Origin: Solea solea
Lineage: Eukaryota; Chordata; Actinopteri; Pleuronectiformes; Soleidae
DNA length: 64,000 nucleotides
Direction: 5' to 3'
Assembly (NCBI RefSeq): GCF_958295425.1
Contig: NC_081142.1
Location: forward strand, 8,202,917-8,266,916
Part shown: one piece after another, positions 11,501 to 22,539 of the stretch
Layout of the letters: each line of letters begins with the position of its first letter
Numbering within the stretch: position 1 is the stretch's first letter
Made by a program: the position numbers and the translations under genes
Notes under the pieces: model-generated
The model's input: only the letters and a program-made list of their open reading frames with translations
Databases searched by the model: none
What the model was told of the DNA's origin: nothing

Positions 11501-14500
11501 TGACGGTAACTCTGTGTTGCTCTTTGGGGTTATCATTTTATTTCTGATCGATCGATTGGTTGGTGAAGCCACTCTCGTATGACTTGGTCTCTGTTTTCCT
11601 TAAAGACTCAAAACATAATAACAGTAATCCTTATTTTTACGCCAGCAAAGAATCAGCTCCCTCCACTGGTCAGAGCACAAAATCACAAGTTAAGGCAGGA
11701 AACTATGATGTGGGCTAAGCTTAAAGACAATATGTCAATATTGCTTTGAATCTGATTGAAAAAGTATAAACACAGATAAAAATGCAACCAATTTTCATGT
11801 GCATGTTTAACATGCTTGAAAAAACCTTTTTATTGGTGGATTATTTGGTGTGAATGACAGCATTTTCTCAGAGCCCAAAGTTGTCCAAAATCCAGAGAAA
11901 CATTTTTTAGATGGTATTCATATGCTGTGTCCTTACATTATACTTAATTTTTTTAGCCTAATCCTTTTTGTTGGTTAATTCCAGTTGAATGTTTCAGTGG
12001 AATGATGACACATCCCTTTGAGATTTTAACCATGTAGATAGTTTTTTGCTCTCACCACAATCATCTCGATACAATCAATATAGCACTTTGTGAACTTAGG
12101 ACAACATTGAGAGTACTTCGCCTGTTTATTTATATGTTTTTTTAACAAATGAAATTGTTTCCTATAGGAACTCTTCACAGTGAATAATCCAAAGTGACGG
12201 GGGACACTGTTTCCAGAGGGAGAAATTTGAGTCATTTGTCAACCGGTCTCTTAACCAGGACAACTAATTAACTGAACTTATGAATTGAAGCTCAAATTAT
12301 ACCGATTTTATAGACAAAAAATCCATCCATCAATGCTTATCCTACAAATAAAGTGTATCATTGTAAATTAAATATCTGGCGTTACACTAGAGTACAGACT
12401 GATCTATAACCATAATAAATAAATATAGAATTAGATCAATGTGTAGGGCTTTGTTTCTAACGTGTGCAGTAAATAAAAACACAGTATTATATGATTTTTT
12501 TTGTTTTGCTGTTTGATCACTCATTGTGATGCGGTGCTTGCTGCCTATGACAGATTTCTGTAATGTGATATCACCTTTGGTAACTTTCACCAACAATGAT
12601 TCATCATGTGACCCTCTCAGATTCCCAGCACTAACTCTCACTAGGGTGTGGTGCACACTGCACTCAAGCTCGGACTGTAGCTACGACACAGCTACTCACT
12701 ACTCTGTGGAGTCCAGTAGTTGGTATTCACAGCGGCGGCTGTAGCAGACACGGATGCCCGGGTCTGCCCACAGGCGGCGAATCCCCTCAACATAGCCCCG
12801 TTCCAACTGGCTGATCTGAACTGTGTTTACGTCCTGCAGCCACTTAGCAAACATCTGAAAGGCAGCAATCAAAAGACACTCAAGTGAATGTGACATGGAA
12901 CAAATCTGATCCTGATCATCTTGAAACCTTAAACCAAGATATAGTTTTCAGTTAACGTATGAATTTGTGCCAGTTTGATGCGTGCGTTTCCTTCAATGTC
13001 AGCATTAAGCTGAGTTATCTTGCATCGGTGCTGACATCTGTGTTTCTGAGGGAAAGTGTTCATGTGTGACTGGGTGTGTCCATTGGTGTTTCTGCTGGTG
13101 AAGGTCTGAGGACTGTTTGTGCCAGGTTTACCTCATTCTCTGGGTTGGAGTAGGGGATTCTGAGCGTGTCCATGGCTCCGGTCATGGCCTTGATGGCTGA
13201 GAGGATGTTCTGAAAGATACATTTGGCAAAGGTTTTCCTCTCCTCTTCAGAAAAACCTCGCCCATGGATGATCTTCATTTGTCGGATGAAAGTGGTTTTT
13301 CCACTCTCCCCGGTCCCTGTGCCAACACAGAATATGAGTTTCAAAAATGCAGCGCGGTGGTGTCAGGCAGGTGAGCAGCACAGCACATATTCAGCAGGTT
13401 CAGCAGGTTCAGCCCACATCTTTTATTTCATGATCTGCAACTTTTAATGCCTTATCTCAGCTGGAATTTCTAGACTTTAGAATCTGTAACGTATATGCAC
13501 ACACAAACACACACACCAATGAGTGATAGTACATTATCTTTCTGCATTTAACTCATCACCCGGGAGCAAGGCCAGTGGGCAGTTATCCTTGTATATCATT
13601 AAAGTGCACAGCTTGAGCCCGGCAGAGACGCGGTCCATAACTGCAAAAATGTTTCCTGCTAACATGGCCGCTAAACCCAGTGAGTCACATGACACCTGGA
13701 GCTCTATATTTTAAAAGTCAAAACCATACAAAGATGCCACAGAGGCTGTGCGGCCACGTACTCTATGGTGGAGTAGCTAATTGAGCAACAAGCAATTAGC
13801 AGCTTTAGCAATTATGACAGACTTTGCAACAACTTTTACTGAAGTCATTGTTTGTAGGATTTAGAGGCCTAAAGTGGCAAACTCGTGTGTTACGACTAAT
13901 TTAATACCCTTCCACCCACCCATCCATCCACCTTCTACCACTTTATCTCCCACATGAGGGTCTTGTGGGGAGCTGTGCCAATCTTAGCAGACCCTGGACA
14001 GATCACCAGTCCATCACAGGGCCACAAACAACCATCCACTCACACTCTCACAGCTACAGTCAATTTAGAGTGTCCAGTTTACCTAATCCTCAAATCTGCA
14101 TGTTTTTAGACTGTGGGAGGAAACCGGAGAACCCGGAGAAAACCCACACACACACACGGGGAGAACATGCAAACTCCATACAGAAAGGCCCTTGTTCTGA
14201 CCGGGTCTCGTACGTGGGTCTTCTTGCCCCAAATCACCCCTTCTAAATGTGTGGTATAACCTACAGTGACACTTTGGTTTGTCATTTTTGCGCTACTATA
14301 GAAACATGGTGGTGGTGCATGGCAGTCCCACTCCCAGTGTGACTTATAAGTGAATGAAAACACAATGACGCTTAGTTTCAGCTGATTACACAGGGAAGAT
14401 TAATGATGAAGTGTTTACAGCGTCTATTTTACCTAGTTAAAAGGTGAAAATGTGAACACCGTTAAAGGAAACCACAAAAAAGGAACTGGATTCCTGACAG

Positions 14501-16773
14501 ATACTGTTGAACCAGACAATATTTAAACACATACATGCTTTTTCTGCACTGTTAATTGTGCTTGGATTATAGATATGAGGGAAAATGGTTTGTTTTGGTA
14601 TGTTTGCTTGATTTAACAATTTTCTCTTATCTTTGCATATATTCATATAAAGTTGCCTTGCTGTTTATTGTTTGTAGTCTCTTCCAAAGCAGGCAGATGA
14701 AGACATAACCAAGTACTGACATGCCTAACAGAAAAAGGGCTGGGAAATTCTGGCTGATGTCGGCTCACATTCCCACAACAAATCATCATCACCAACTAAG
14801 ACCAGAACTAGTACTCTGGTAAAATACCCTGCGTGCTATTTACACTATAGAACCTGGGACGATGCTAATACTGGCATCTGAGGCACAACATGAAGGCTGG
14901 AGAGCAACAGTCCACCCAGTGGAGATTGGCTTCAGGGGCTTTTTACTGTGAAATCCACCACTCAAAGACTCAAGAATATATAGACAAGCCCTGTGCTATT
15001 ATTGTACACTTTATCATTTTATTGTATACTGTATCATTGATGGCTTTCCCCCAAGAAGTTGTTTATCAGACGTGGTAGGCCCATCATGATGATTTATTTT
15101 AATCATTATCCTTTAGTGTGTCATTAATAAATGAGCAAACAGGCCACAATTTAAAGGCCAAAATTTACAATTGACGTCATGGAAAACCCCAAATGCAATT
15201 GTCATATGAAGAATGTTATTTATTCATTTACTTTAAAGTTTCATTTTAAAATCTGGGAGTTTTTATTTGTTTTTATACAACTATTAGACAATTCTGTTGC
15301 CCATGTGAGCTTAAATACGTAGGTATTACTACTACTTCTAATACTACTCTTAGTACATGTCAGTATTGAAAAACTGAAACTTCCTGATACATTTGATCTA
15401 TGTTGCCTTGTAAGACAAAATGGAAACATTTACTTTACAATGTACTTGTCTTATGCCTTCTCAGTTACTGTGACATCTAGGGGGGGGGGGGGGGTAAACT
15501 GGCAAATAAGAAACATTAAACAAAGAAAAGCACACTTGCTGCCACTCAGGTCTACAGTGCTCAAAGCAGCTGTGAAGTAGACCTGAAGATTTCTGGACGA
15601 TGCAACTCTAAAGTCCCTGTGGTTTTTCAGGTATAACCAACCCCAGATCGAGACCATTCTTTAAATACTTACCGATCGTGACACATGCCTTACATTGTTT
15701 TCTCACTTGACTGCGGGCTATGAAACAAGCCTGGCAGTTTTTATTTGTATACAGGGTGTTCCGTAAGTCAATTTTATTTCGTTAATTTGTGCAATTAATG
15801 CCACTGGTATTGTTGAGTGTGTGTGTGTGTGTGTGTGTAAGACAGAGAGAGCGAGAGAGACATTTCAAGTTCGACATATAGTTATGTAAATATAAGGACA
15901 TTTTGAGGTAGTGAGTACATTTTAGCAAGTCCTCACAACTTCAAATGGCTTTTTAAGGGTTAGTTTAATGGGTGTTTTATGGTTAGAACTGGGCTAAGAC
16001 ATGTAGCTAAGATTATTAAGGTTAGGGTAAGGGGCCTGGGAACACTTTACTGCTCTTAACTATGAGGCAGAATCTCATTTCTGAGGAACTGGTTAAGTTT
16101 TGAACTGTGGTATGGTTGAGGTTAGGGTTAAACATCAACTGGTTATAGTTAAGGTTAAGGTTACCCTTAACCCAACCAGGTCTTAACCCTGAAAAGGCCC
16201 TTTAACTTTGTGGTGACTACATAAAATGTCCTCATTAAGATAGGTTTGTATGTTTCTTGGTCTGCACGAGGATAGATAATAAATAAATTCATCTTTATTT
16301 ATATAGCACATTTATACAACAAGGGTTGACCAAAGTAAAAGGTAAAAAGGGCTAAGTTAAGTTAAGATCTGACCAGATAACATATTGCCATGCTGAAGGG
16401 AAGACCAGAGAGAAGAGGGTTGTTCAATATGTGTTCAATGTTCAACAGTTAAATGCATTATTGTGTGTGTGTGTGTGTGTGTGTGTGTCATGTAAATACA
16501 TGTTTTTCTATCCTTGTGGGGGCCAAGAAACATACCTATCTTCATGGGGACATTTTGTCTGGTCCCCACGAGGTTAAAGGGATTGTTCAGGGTTGTGTGT
16601 GTGTGTGTGTGTGTCCACTTACCCAGCAGGAGGATTTTAATTTCCCTCTTCTCCTTCTTCTTCTGCTGCTTGAGCTCCTGCTTAATGGCCTTGTCCACAG
16701 CGATGGTCCTCTTGTCCTCCTCGGACAGGCAGCACACGCAGGTGCGGTGGCACCACTGCCAGCAGCCGGCCAT
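5034..16773 (-). CDS. gna15: gna15: G-protein alpha subunit, G15/16 class (complete gene, 7 coding exons)
   Basis: The exons join (minus strand) as 16773-16623, 13316-13132, 12854-12700, 11071-10943, 9318-9189, 7826-7673 and 5239-5034. They encode 369 residues, close to human GNA15 (374 from memory). Exon sizes 185/155/129/130/154 and phases match the Gq-family pattern. Visible motifs: P-loop GTGESGKT (51-58), Arg finger R188 in RFPTTG, switch II DVGGQ with catalytic Gln214, NKTD (279-282) and TCAT (339-342), so GTP binding and hydrolysis should be intact. The assignment to gna15 rather than gna14/gnaq rests on the [13 protein letters not shown]-terminus, [34 protein letters not shown] and NKTDIL. 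The family couples many receptors to PLC-beta at the plasma membrane. Cysteines at 4, 8, 12, 14 and 15 are candidate palmitoylation sites. Odd points: Thr58 replaces the usual P-loop Ser, and the C-terminus DYGVM is not Gq-like. It is divergent from gna11, whose start lies 7 kb away. Confidence 0.96.
6313..6327 (+). promoter_or_regulatory. RFX X-box-like palindrome (gna15 intron 6)
   Basis: GTTGCCATGGGTAAC: two RFX half-sites with one extra base relative to the canonical spacing. Confidence 0.45.
7673..7826 (-). CDS. gna15: gna15 coding exon 6
   Basis: 154 bp. It encodes residues 251-301 plus one base of Gly302, including [19 protein letters not shown] and the guanine-specificity motif NKTD (279-282). 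Acceptor TTTAG|AACCG, donor TTCCCAG|GTAAGC. Confidence 0.96.
8216..8269. repeat. (TTA)n microsatellite
   Basis: TTA repeats with a short imperfect inverted tail, in gna15 intron 5. Confidence 0.95.
8471..8545. repeat. (GATA)n microsatellite
   Basis: About 13 uninterrupted GATA units followed by GATA/CATA variants, directly beside the RTE fragment. Confidence 0.95.
8565..9047 (-). mobile_element. RTE-like non-LTR retrotransposon fragment (reverse transcriptase)
   Basis: Minus-strand translation in several frames gives [18 protein letters not shown], then [14 protein letters not shown] and [13 protein letters not shown], then [11 protein letters not shown] and [16 protein letters not shown]. 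These are successive reverse transcriptase blocks with the catalytic FADD, in the order and style of fish RTE-clade elements. Frameshifts, a stop after the first block and a missing stretch between SPFLF and FADD make it a dead copy. It lies in gna15 intron 5, in the same orientation as the gene. Confidence 0.85.
9150..9173. repeat. (TA)n microsatellite
   Basis: (TA)12 beginning 16 bases past the gna15 exon 5 donor. Confidence 0.95.
9189..9318 (-). CDS. gna15: gna15 coding exon 5 (switch II/III)
   Basis: 130 bp. It encodes [20 protein letters not shown] (switch II, Gln214) through [11 protein letters not shown] (switch III), residues 208-250. Acceptor GACAG|GATCG, donor ACCATA|GTAAGAAC. A (TA)n tract starts about 16 bases into the following intron. 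Confidence 0.96.
9801..9988. repeat. Clustered direct and inverted ATAATGTAATAA motifs
   Basis: About nine copies of ATAATGTAATA (some inverted as TATTACATTAT) spaced 10-30 bp apart in gna15 intron 4. CCTGATAATGTAATAACTTCC at its left has an inverted partner at 9912-9932, suggesting a MITE-like element. Confidence 0.6.
10446..10462. repeat. Short interstitial telomere-like (CCCTAA) run
   Basis: Nearly three perfect CCCTAA units, preceded by two CCCTAAATAA-like variants, in gna15 intron 4. Confidence 0.8.
10943..11071 (-). CDS. gna15: gna15 coding exon 4 (Arg finger, switch I)
   Basis: 129 bp. It encodes the end of the helical domain and switch I (residues 165-206 with split Tyr164 and Arg207). 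It contains [19 protein letters not shown] with catalytic Arg188 and Mg-binding Thr191. There is a single copy here, in contrast to the tandem pair at the equivalent position of gna11. Acceptor TTTCAG|CTAC, donor CTAAG|GTGACC. Confidence 0.96.
12700..12854 (-). CDS. gna15: gna15 coding exon 3
   Basis: 155 bp. It encodes residues 113-163 and two bases of Tyr164, in the helical domain. Typical landmarks are [20 protein letters not shown] and DSTEY. Acceptor CTTTCAG|ATG, donor GAGTA|GTGAGTAG. The intron separating it from exon 2 is only 277 bp. Confidence 0.96.
13132..13316 (-). CDS. gna15: gna15 coding exon 2
   Basis: 185 bp, identical in length to exon 2 of gna11 in this window. It completes Gly51 and encodes 52-112, beginning [18 protein letters not shown] (P-loop and alpha-1 into the helical domain). 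Acceptor GGCACAG|GGACC, donor AATGAG|GTAAACC. In most G-alphas the residue after the P-loop Lys is Ser; here it is Thr58. Confidence 0.96.
13575..13715 (+). mobile_element. 3' fragment related to the THAP transposon copies
   Basis: GTGAGTCACATGACACCTGGAGCTCTAT and the preceding CAAAAATG..AACATGGC resemble 45290-45365 and 34530-34575. Only the 3' portion is present, in gna15 intron 1. Confidence 0.4.
13905..14225 (-). mobile_element. SINE-like dispersed repeat, near full length (inverted)
   Basis: It runs from CCATCCATCCACCTTCTACC through GACAGATCACCAGTCCATCACAGG, AATTTAGAGTGTCC, GCATGTTTTTAGACTGTGGG and GAACATGCAAACTCC to CTGACCGGGTC. This is the most complete family member here, in gna15 intron 1. 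Confidence 0.6.
15815..16250 (+). repeat. (GT)n-associated dispersed repeat, copy 2
   Basis: A (GT)n tract followed by ATCTCATTTCTGAGGAACTGG and GTTAGGGTTAAACATCAACTGG; this matches 63640-63730 closely. Confidence 0.6.
16462..16615 (+). repeat. (GT)n-associated dispersed repeat, copy 3
   Basis: Two (GT)n tracts bracket CTTGTGGGGGCCAAG..CATGGGGACATTTTGTCTGG. It ends 7 bp before the gna15 exon 1 donor side. Confidence 0.6.
16623..16773 (-). CDS. gna15: gna15 coding exon 1
   Basis: It encodes residues 1-50 plus the first base of Gly51. The start ATG sits in a strong GCCATGG context. The donor is CTGCTGG|GTAAGTG. A TTTCAG acceptor-like site lies just upstream of the ATG (about 16786 on the minus strand), so this exon probably follows a non-coding first exon. 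The N-terminal alpha helix is lysine-rich ([21 protein letters not shown]) and preceded by a Cys-rich, Trp-containing head. The downstream intron carries two (GT)n tracts within 30 bp to 160 bp of the donor. Confidence 0.95.
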
Positions 16774-17110
16774 GGCCAAAACAACTGAAACGAGACAGTT
16801 AATGAATGATCCGCTGCAACGATGCGCCGATAAGGACCGACAATAAACGCTCTATCAAGCTGCCGTGCTGTGCCCAATCGTTGGCCTTTAGTTTTTGTTC
16901 GGAGTTTGTTGTAACACCTGGTCCCAGGAAGTTTTCTTTGAGGCTACAAACATAATCACTGCCTGCGTCAACACGTCGGTGTTCAGCTTTGAAAGTGCAC
17001 TCACACTACACTGCCTTTAAAGTATTCATCATCTGCTTGAGTAATTATAGTCTTCTCTCTTTTTTTAGACTTTTGAGAGTTATAAAGTGAAAACAACACA
17101 AGCTCCTTAC

Positions 17111-17470
17111 CTGGAGTCGGTCTGTCTCCCTCCCTGTTAACGAGCAGGTTCAGACTCTAATTGCTTTTTATCGTGGTCCATTTCTCACCGTGTCTCGTGT
17201 CCGCAGCGTCTGAGGCGCATCAGCATCGTCCCTGACCCACACTGACACACGGTTTTGATCAAACTTCAATAAGAAATTTCCACACACAAAAAAATCCGGT
17301 TCACTTTCAAGCGAGCGGGGAAAGTCCACCGCGCCTACAGAGGAATGCGCAGCCTCTGTGGTCCGCTGCGAAAGCACTGTAACCGGAATGCGCTCACGGC
17401 TACGCATGCGGTAAGAGAGCGGCAAAATACCGCGGGAGCGCCGGAAGTCAGACGTTGCTCGTGTAAAATA
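17111..17470 (-). promoter_or_regulatory. gna15: gna15 non-coding first exon and CpG promoter
   Basis: The region is locally GC- and CpG-rich in AT-rich surroundings. A minus-strand donor CTCCAG|GTAAGGAG at 17111/17110 pairs well with the TTTCAG acceptor just upstream of the ATG, giving a non-coding 5' exon. An NRF1-like ACGCATGCGG (about 17402-17411) and an ETS/GABP-like CCGGAAGT (about 17442-17449) mark a typical TATA-less start region. The exact start site cannot be read from sequence. Confidence 0.6.
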
Positions 17471-19501
17471 AGAGCACAATGTGACAACTGGACTACACTT
17501 AGAATATATTGATTGATTGAGAATCGAAGTAACTTCGCGGATTTTTGAGAAATTTAAATCGTTGAAATATTTAAGAAATTTTATACAAATTTAATTTCAT
17601 AACACTTGTTGCCTGTGCTCATGGCTGGTCAATGATTCAATAACTATATATATATATATGAATATATATACACACACATACTACTAATAATAATATGTAT
17701 ATGTTCATGCATTGCATCAACACACTTTAACATATCCCAACAGTCTGCCGCTTTGTTTTAGCTCCGATGTATAGAATATTTGTAGCTTTAAGGGAATGTA
17801 AAGTACATTTGTAAAAGTACATTTTACTGGTTTCTTATTATTTTCTTTTAATTTTCCCCAAAAGCAAAAGTCTACCTTTAATTTCACCTTACTTCTGAAC
17901 ATACCGTGCCATAGGTTTTTTCAATGAACAAAAACAAAAAGCCAGGATGGGAGAAATATATTCATATATGTGAGTTCTAGTCGAAAGGCATGTCGCAGCA
18001 TTCGGAAAAAGCTGAAGGCGAGCCATTGGAAGTGTATAAGTTTCTCAAGGCTGTGCCTAGGCAGAATCAATTTAACCTTGGTTACTTTTCCTTAATTGAA
18101 AGAAAGAAGCTGTTTTTATAACATCTATAATCATAGTCCATTATTACCCCCAGGTTTCCAATCACGGCTTTGTTGTAAAGATCAACAGTGGTAGAGGTGC
18201 TGCCTGGACTGAGTAGTATAATTTCAGCTTAATTTTCATTAAAAACTTAGAACATTTCAAGCCATTTAAAGCATTTAATCACAACACTAAAGTTGAATTA
18301 GCCTCTTTGTTCAACCTGAGAACTATCAGCAAAGCTTTGAGAAAGTTTTTGACTCTGGGACCAAATCAAACCAGTGAATCTTCTTATGGAATGCACTGGG
18401 AAAGCTGCATCATGTTGAACAATTTCAGTCCATAAAGTGCAGTGTCGCAGTTCTGCTCTGCACCTCTATGATTCACTGTTGATACTGACCACTCCCATTG
18501 CTGCAGAGTAAATTGGCCGCTGCATGACTCACCGCAGCTTGTTGCATGCATGAATACACCAATGTTGTGAATGCATCAAAAGCGGATGGATACTGTGATT
18601 CTGACTGTGGTTTTGGACGTTGTGCTGAATGTGTGACACTTGAAAAATGCAGTCATGTGGATTCAAGAAGCCAAAGAAAGTGGCACGCCTCAAGTACATA
18701 ATGAATTTATCTCAAAAAGAAGTTAACAATATGTGAGTGCAACAAATACAACTCATTTCTAGTTTCTTAAAAGCATTTTTCATACGTGCCCCTCATGTTT
18801 AGGAAAAAGTGGTAGAAGTTGGATGAAAGGATTTGAGCTGAAATAATTACTCGACTTCTCTTTTTTCAGCTTCTAAAATGTGAACATTTGAGAATATCAT
18901 CAGCAGCTCTAGAATGGATTATCAGATTTCGGATTCTTCGAATTATTTATCAAGGTCTGTTCGTGACCCTGTGACTTATTTTGAAAGGCTAAAACCGGAA
19001 AACAGCTGTGTGCTGTCTGATCTGACAGTTCTGTTTATGAATGAATGCGCTGCGCTGAGACGCGGATAAAGTTTCGTCTACGTGAGAGACTCGATGCTTC
19101 TTGTTTCCGCCGAGCTCGAGTGAAAGCAACCAGAAGTCTAAGTGTTAAACCTCGTCCGTGAATTTTCTAAAGCAAATACACACATTCGAGTTTATTACGT
19201 TTTGAGAACGATAGGATTTTGCATTGTTTGGAGCTCAATCTGTGCTTTCTTAATTTCCCATGACAGATGTGTTAATATTACAAAAAGCGCACCCAACAAC
19301 GAGGGAAAGTTATTCTCTCACGGGGAAAAATGTGAATATGTCAAACAGTGCAGCTGGTGATCTGGTTTCCCTGAGTTTACAGCAGGTATTTAGTCACTCC
19401 TTCTCCTCAGCTGCTGTTTGGATGTCAAGCTTTTGTGTCAGCCAGCAGAACCGGTTTATCCAGGGTTTCCTGGTCTTCAATAGTGAGATCGCCCACTCTG
19501 C

Positions 19502-19515
19502 GTTGTCATGGTAAC
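19502..19515 (+). promoter_or_regulatory. RFX X-box palindrome (intergenic)
   Basis: GTTGTCATGGTAAC fits GTTNYCATGGNAAC exactly. Confidence 0.5.
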
Positions 19516-19609
19516 AAAGTTAGGTGACAGAGCAAAAGAGGTCTGCATGGACTTTCTGGTACAGTACATTAAGTATACATGACAGTTTAATATAAACCTG
19601 CTCCCAGGT

Positions 19610-19780
19610 CCTTACAAAAACGATGTCCTTTTTCAGGGTGTCACATGAGTCATGGTGTCACAGGTTACAGGGTTAGAATCAAGGGTTAGGGTTGGACATG
19701 GAGTTGAGATCTGTATGATTATAGGGTAAAGGGTCAGGAATGCATTATGTGTATGAAAGTCCTCACAACTGTTGAGGGAT

Positions 19781-19827
<47 letters not shown>

Positions 19828-19830
19828 GGT
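19610..19830. repeat. (GT)22 microsatellite with GTTAGGGTT flank, copy 4
   Basis: (GT)22 at 19783-19826, preceded by AGGGTTAGGGTTGGACATGG. Confidence 0.6.
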
Positions 19831-20431
19831 TGTATTTGTGACATTTTCTGGCATAAACATTGATTTTTGACTAACTTTGGTTATAGTTAAGAAGGCTGTC
19901 CAAGTGGCTGTAAGTGGATGTGGATCCTTAAAAGCACAGCCGCACCAACCTGTTTGTGTGATATTTGACTTACATTTAGGTAAACAAGTTTCATAAGATG
20001 AGTGCCAGCAGACATCCTATCTATATCATCCCTGAATGTATGGGTCTCCAATGTCATGTGCCTGTTGTTTTGCTGCGTCAGAGCTGATACATTTTATGTA
20101 AAATAAGATACAGTGAAAGAAGTAGGGGACTAAAAATCCAAGACAGTGTGGTGAGGAAACATGCAAAAATGGATGGGTGTGGACCGAGTGGAACAGAACA
20201 TTATAGGTTTAACTTTATTTTATCATCACTGCCCATAACAGCGACGACGATAATGTATATACAGTCGTGTCATCGTCTGATAAAATCCTGCTCGTAGCCA
20301 CAGCAGCACAGGGACCACAGGAGAAGAGAGTGAGGAGACTTTGTCCCCTGCTGCCGGCTGGTATAGGAAACAGGATGATCAATAATTAATCTGACAACAA
20401 GCATCACACCCTGTGAACATGGACGGGCACA

Positions 20432-20446
20432 ACCCCAGGTGGCGCT
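20432..20446 (+). promoter_or_regulatory. CTCF-like site between gna15 and gna11
   Basis: ACCCCAGGTGGCGCT fits the CTCF core CCASYAGRKGGCRSY at 13 of 15 positions by eye. It sits between the two divergent promoters, where an insulator would be sensible. Confidence 0.4.
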
Positions 20447-21061
20447 CAAGCACCTGCTCTTTTGCCCTCTGACCCTTTGAATGACATGTTTATTAATTTT
20501 TTTTATGTGGCCCATAGCATGAAATACTGTATGTAATATGTTCTACATTATAATATCTAAAAACAACATGACTGATGTTTTATATTTTGTTTAGTAGCAG
20601 GTGCAAGCTTTTGAATTTTGAGTATGTTCAGAGAATGCCTCAAAAAGTAGAAAGGGGAAAATGCAAATTATAAGAAGGGCATGACTTCTCCTGTTGAACT
20701 CCACTTCTGCAAAGGGTTTTTATCGGACATTTAGCACAGTCACTTTAGTCACTCCTGTGGTGGGTGGAGTCTTGCGATATGATCAGCAGCCTGGTGAGTT
20801 GTGGGCAGGCAGGTCAGGCTGTAATCCTGTGAGTCATGACTAAAGATTTTCCTGATCATACCAAACATACCAACTGTGTTGACACCTGAATCACTTTGTT
20901 CTTTAGAGTTATATTGTGTGTCTTCAGGAGCTCATACTCAAAACTGCCACAGTTTATCATTATGAGAATATGAATGTGATTTGAGCCTCAACACATTTCT
21001 ATTTGTATTTTCTGTATAATACGTAAATACGAGCATTTGCTTCAGATTAAAGAACACAAAA

Positions 21062-21525
21062 GTTATCACCAGTGTTGTAATGTGAATTTTGTACTTCAGT
21101 ACAAATACTTTGTTACAGTACTTAAGTACAAAAGTCACATAACTGTACTTTACTTTGTTATTTATATTTCTAGCAACTTTTACTTTTACTCCACTACATT
21201 TCCCCTAACTATTTTTGTTACTCGTTACCACCAAATAAAATCAGAAGAAGAAGAGTTACAGTAATAATGGTCTGTATTTATATAGAGCTTAGTCTTCATA
21301 AGCTGCTTTACGCTACAGTTTTGCCATTCACACACTTCAACATGAGGTTATGTTTCTTGCTCAAGGACACAAATAGACTAGCTGAGCTAGGAATTGAACT
21401 GAAAACTTAAGTACATTTTATATCAGAAAATTACTTTTAATACTTCAGTACAGTAAATGCCATCTACTTAAAGACTTAAACTTCAGTAATATTACTATAT
21501 ACACACGTATAGACACCCTCCTTCC
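21062..21525. mobile_element. hAT-like MITE interrupted by another repeat
   Basis: The left part has the AAATACTTTGTTACAGTACTTAAG and ACTTTTACTCCACTACATTT pattern of a common fish 'GTACTTAAGTAC' repeat. Similar AAGTACATTTTA..ACTTCAGTACAGTA sequence resumes at about 21408. Between them (21265-21405) is a different repeat: TATTTATATAGAGCTT..GCTTTACGCTACAGTTTTGCCATTCACACA..TTGCTCAAGGACACA. Confidence 0.5.
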
Positions 21526-22539
21526 CTTCCCTTTCAGGTACTTTATACAAGACTGGTTATCACCACAGTTCTCTAAAATGGGGCGTTTTATGGAACCTTA
21601 CTCTTGCAACTGCATCCTGTGTCCACAAGATGTCACTTGGCTCAACAACACTGTGTGCAAGCTCATTCCAATAGAAAATACCTTACACAGAGTAACTTTG
21701 TTTAGTTTCAAGTTGCTACAAAATGAAAATAAACACCTAAGAAATAGTTTGCTGTTTACTTCTGTCACCATCACCATCATCTCCCTGCTCCAGTGAACAC
21801 TGCCGGAACAGTAGGAAATAAATAAGTAAAGCTTAGTGTAATGTAAAATCAGGATACACATGACGGATTATTTCATTTTTGTGTTACTGCAAACCAGAAC
21901 TTCACCTCACAAAATATGAGGCAACTTTTTTACATTTCACTTCTTAAAAGCACACTAAGTCATTAAAAAAATTATTTAAAAACACTTTACTAAATCAAGA
22001 ACTTCCATCAAAGGATGCCAGAAATGTTGCAGTTATTACACGTTTAGCATTTTACTCATAATAAAGTACTTTCACTTCCAAATACAGTGTGTAACTGTAA
22101 GTAAGTTCTCTACATCAAACTAAAACTAAACTAAAAATTAATTGGAGGAGTGTATGTCGTTTATTGTTTTAAAATGTATTTCTTTATGTTTGGGGGAAGT
22201 TTGACATTTTAAAAATGTTATTTTAATGGCTGATATTTCAGATTTGTTGAGATTAATTTTGAAGATTAAGAGTGTTTTTTTTATTGACTTGCATATACAG
22301 TGATATTGTCTTAGAAACGTATTATTGCACTTATTCACAAGGTCCATATAGTATATTTTAATGTTATGTAATCATGGTATTCTCTCCAGATTGTTTTTAA
22401 TTGATTGAATAAGGTCTATTGGAATTGTTGTGTCTCTCTCGTATAAGTCTTAATAGAACAGTCAGTATTAAATGTTGACAAAAAATAATGCAGTTTAAGT
22501 AAAGGATCATTTACGTTAACATATGTGCAGGTCTTTGAC

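Larger units (their letters stand above)
17471..22539. other. Intergenic region between divergent gna15 and gna11
   Basis: No gene is supported. It holds (TA)n at about 17645-17660, a small CpG-rich patch near 19020-19130, an RFX X-box (19502), a (GT)22-associated repeat (19610-19830), a CTCF-like site (20432) and a hAT-like MITE with another repeat inside it (21062-21525). The rest is AT-rich unique-looking sequence with only short chance ORFs. Confidence 0.7.

Noticed and set aside
15751..15775. ACAGGGTGTTCCGTAAGTC as a possible mariner end
   Set aside because: No inverted partner or transposase remnant found nearby.
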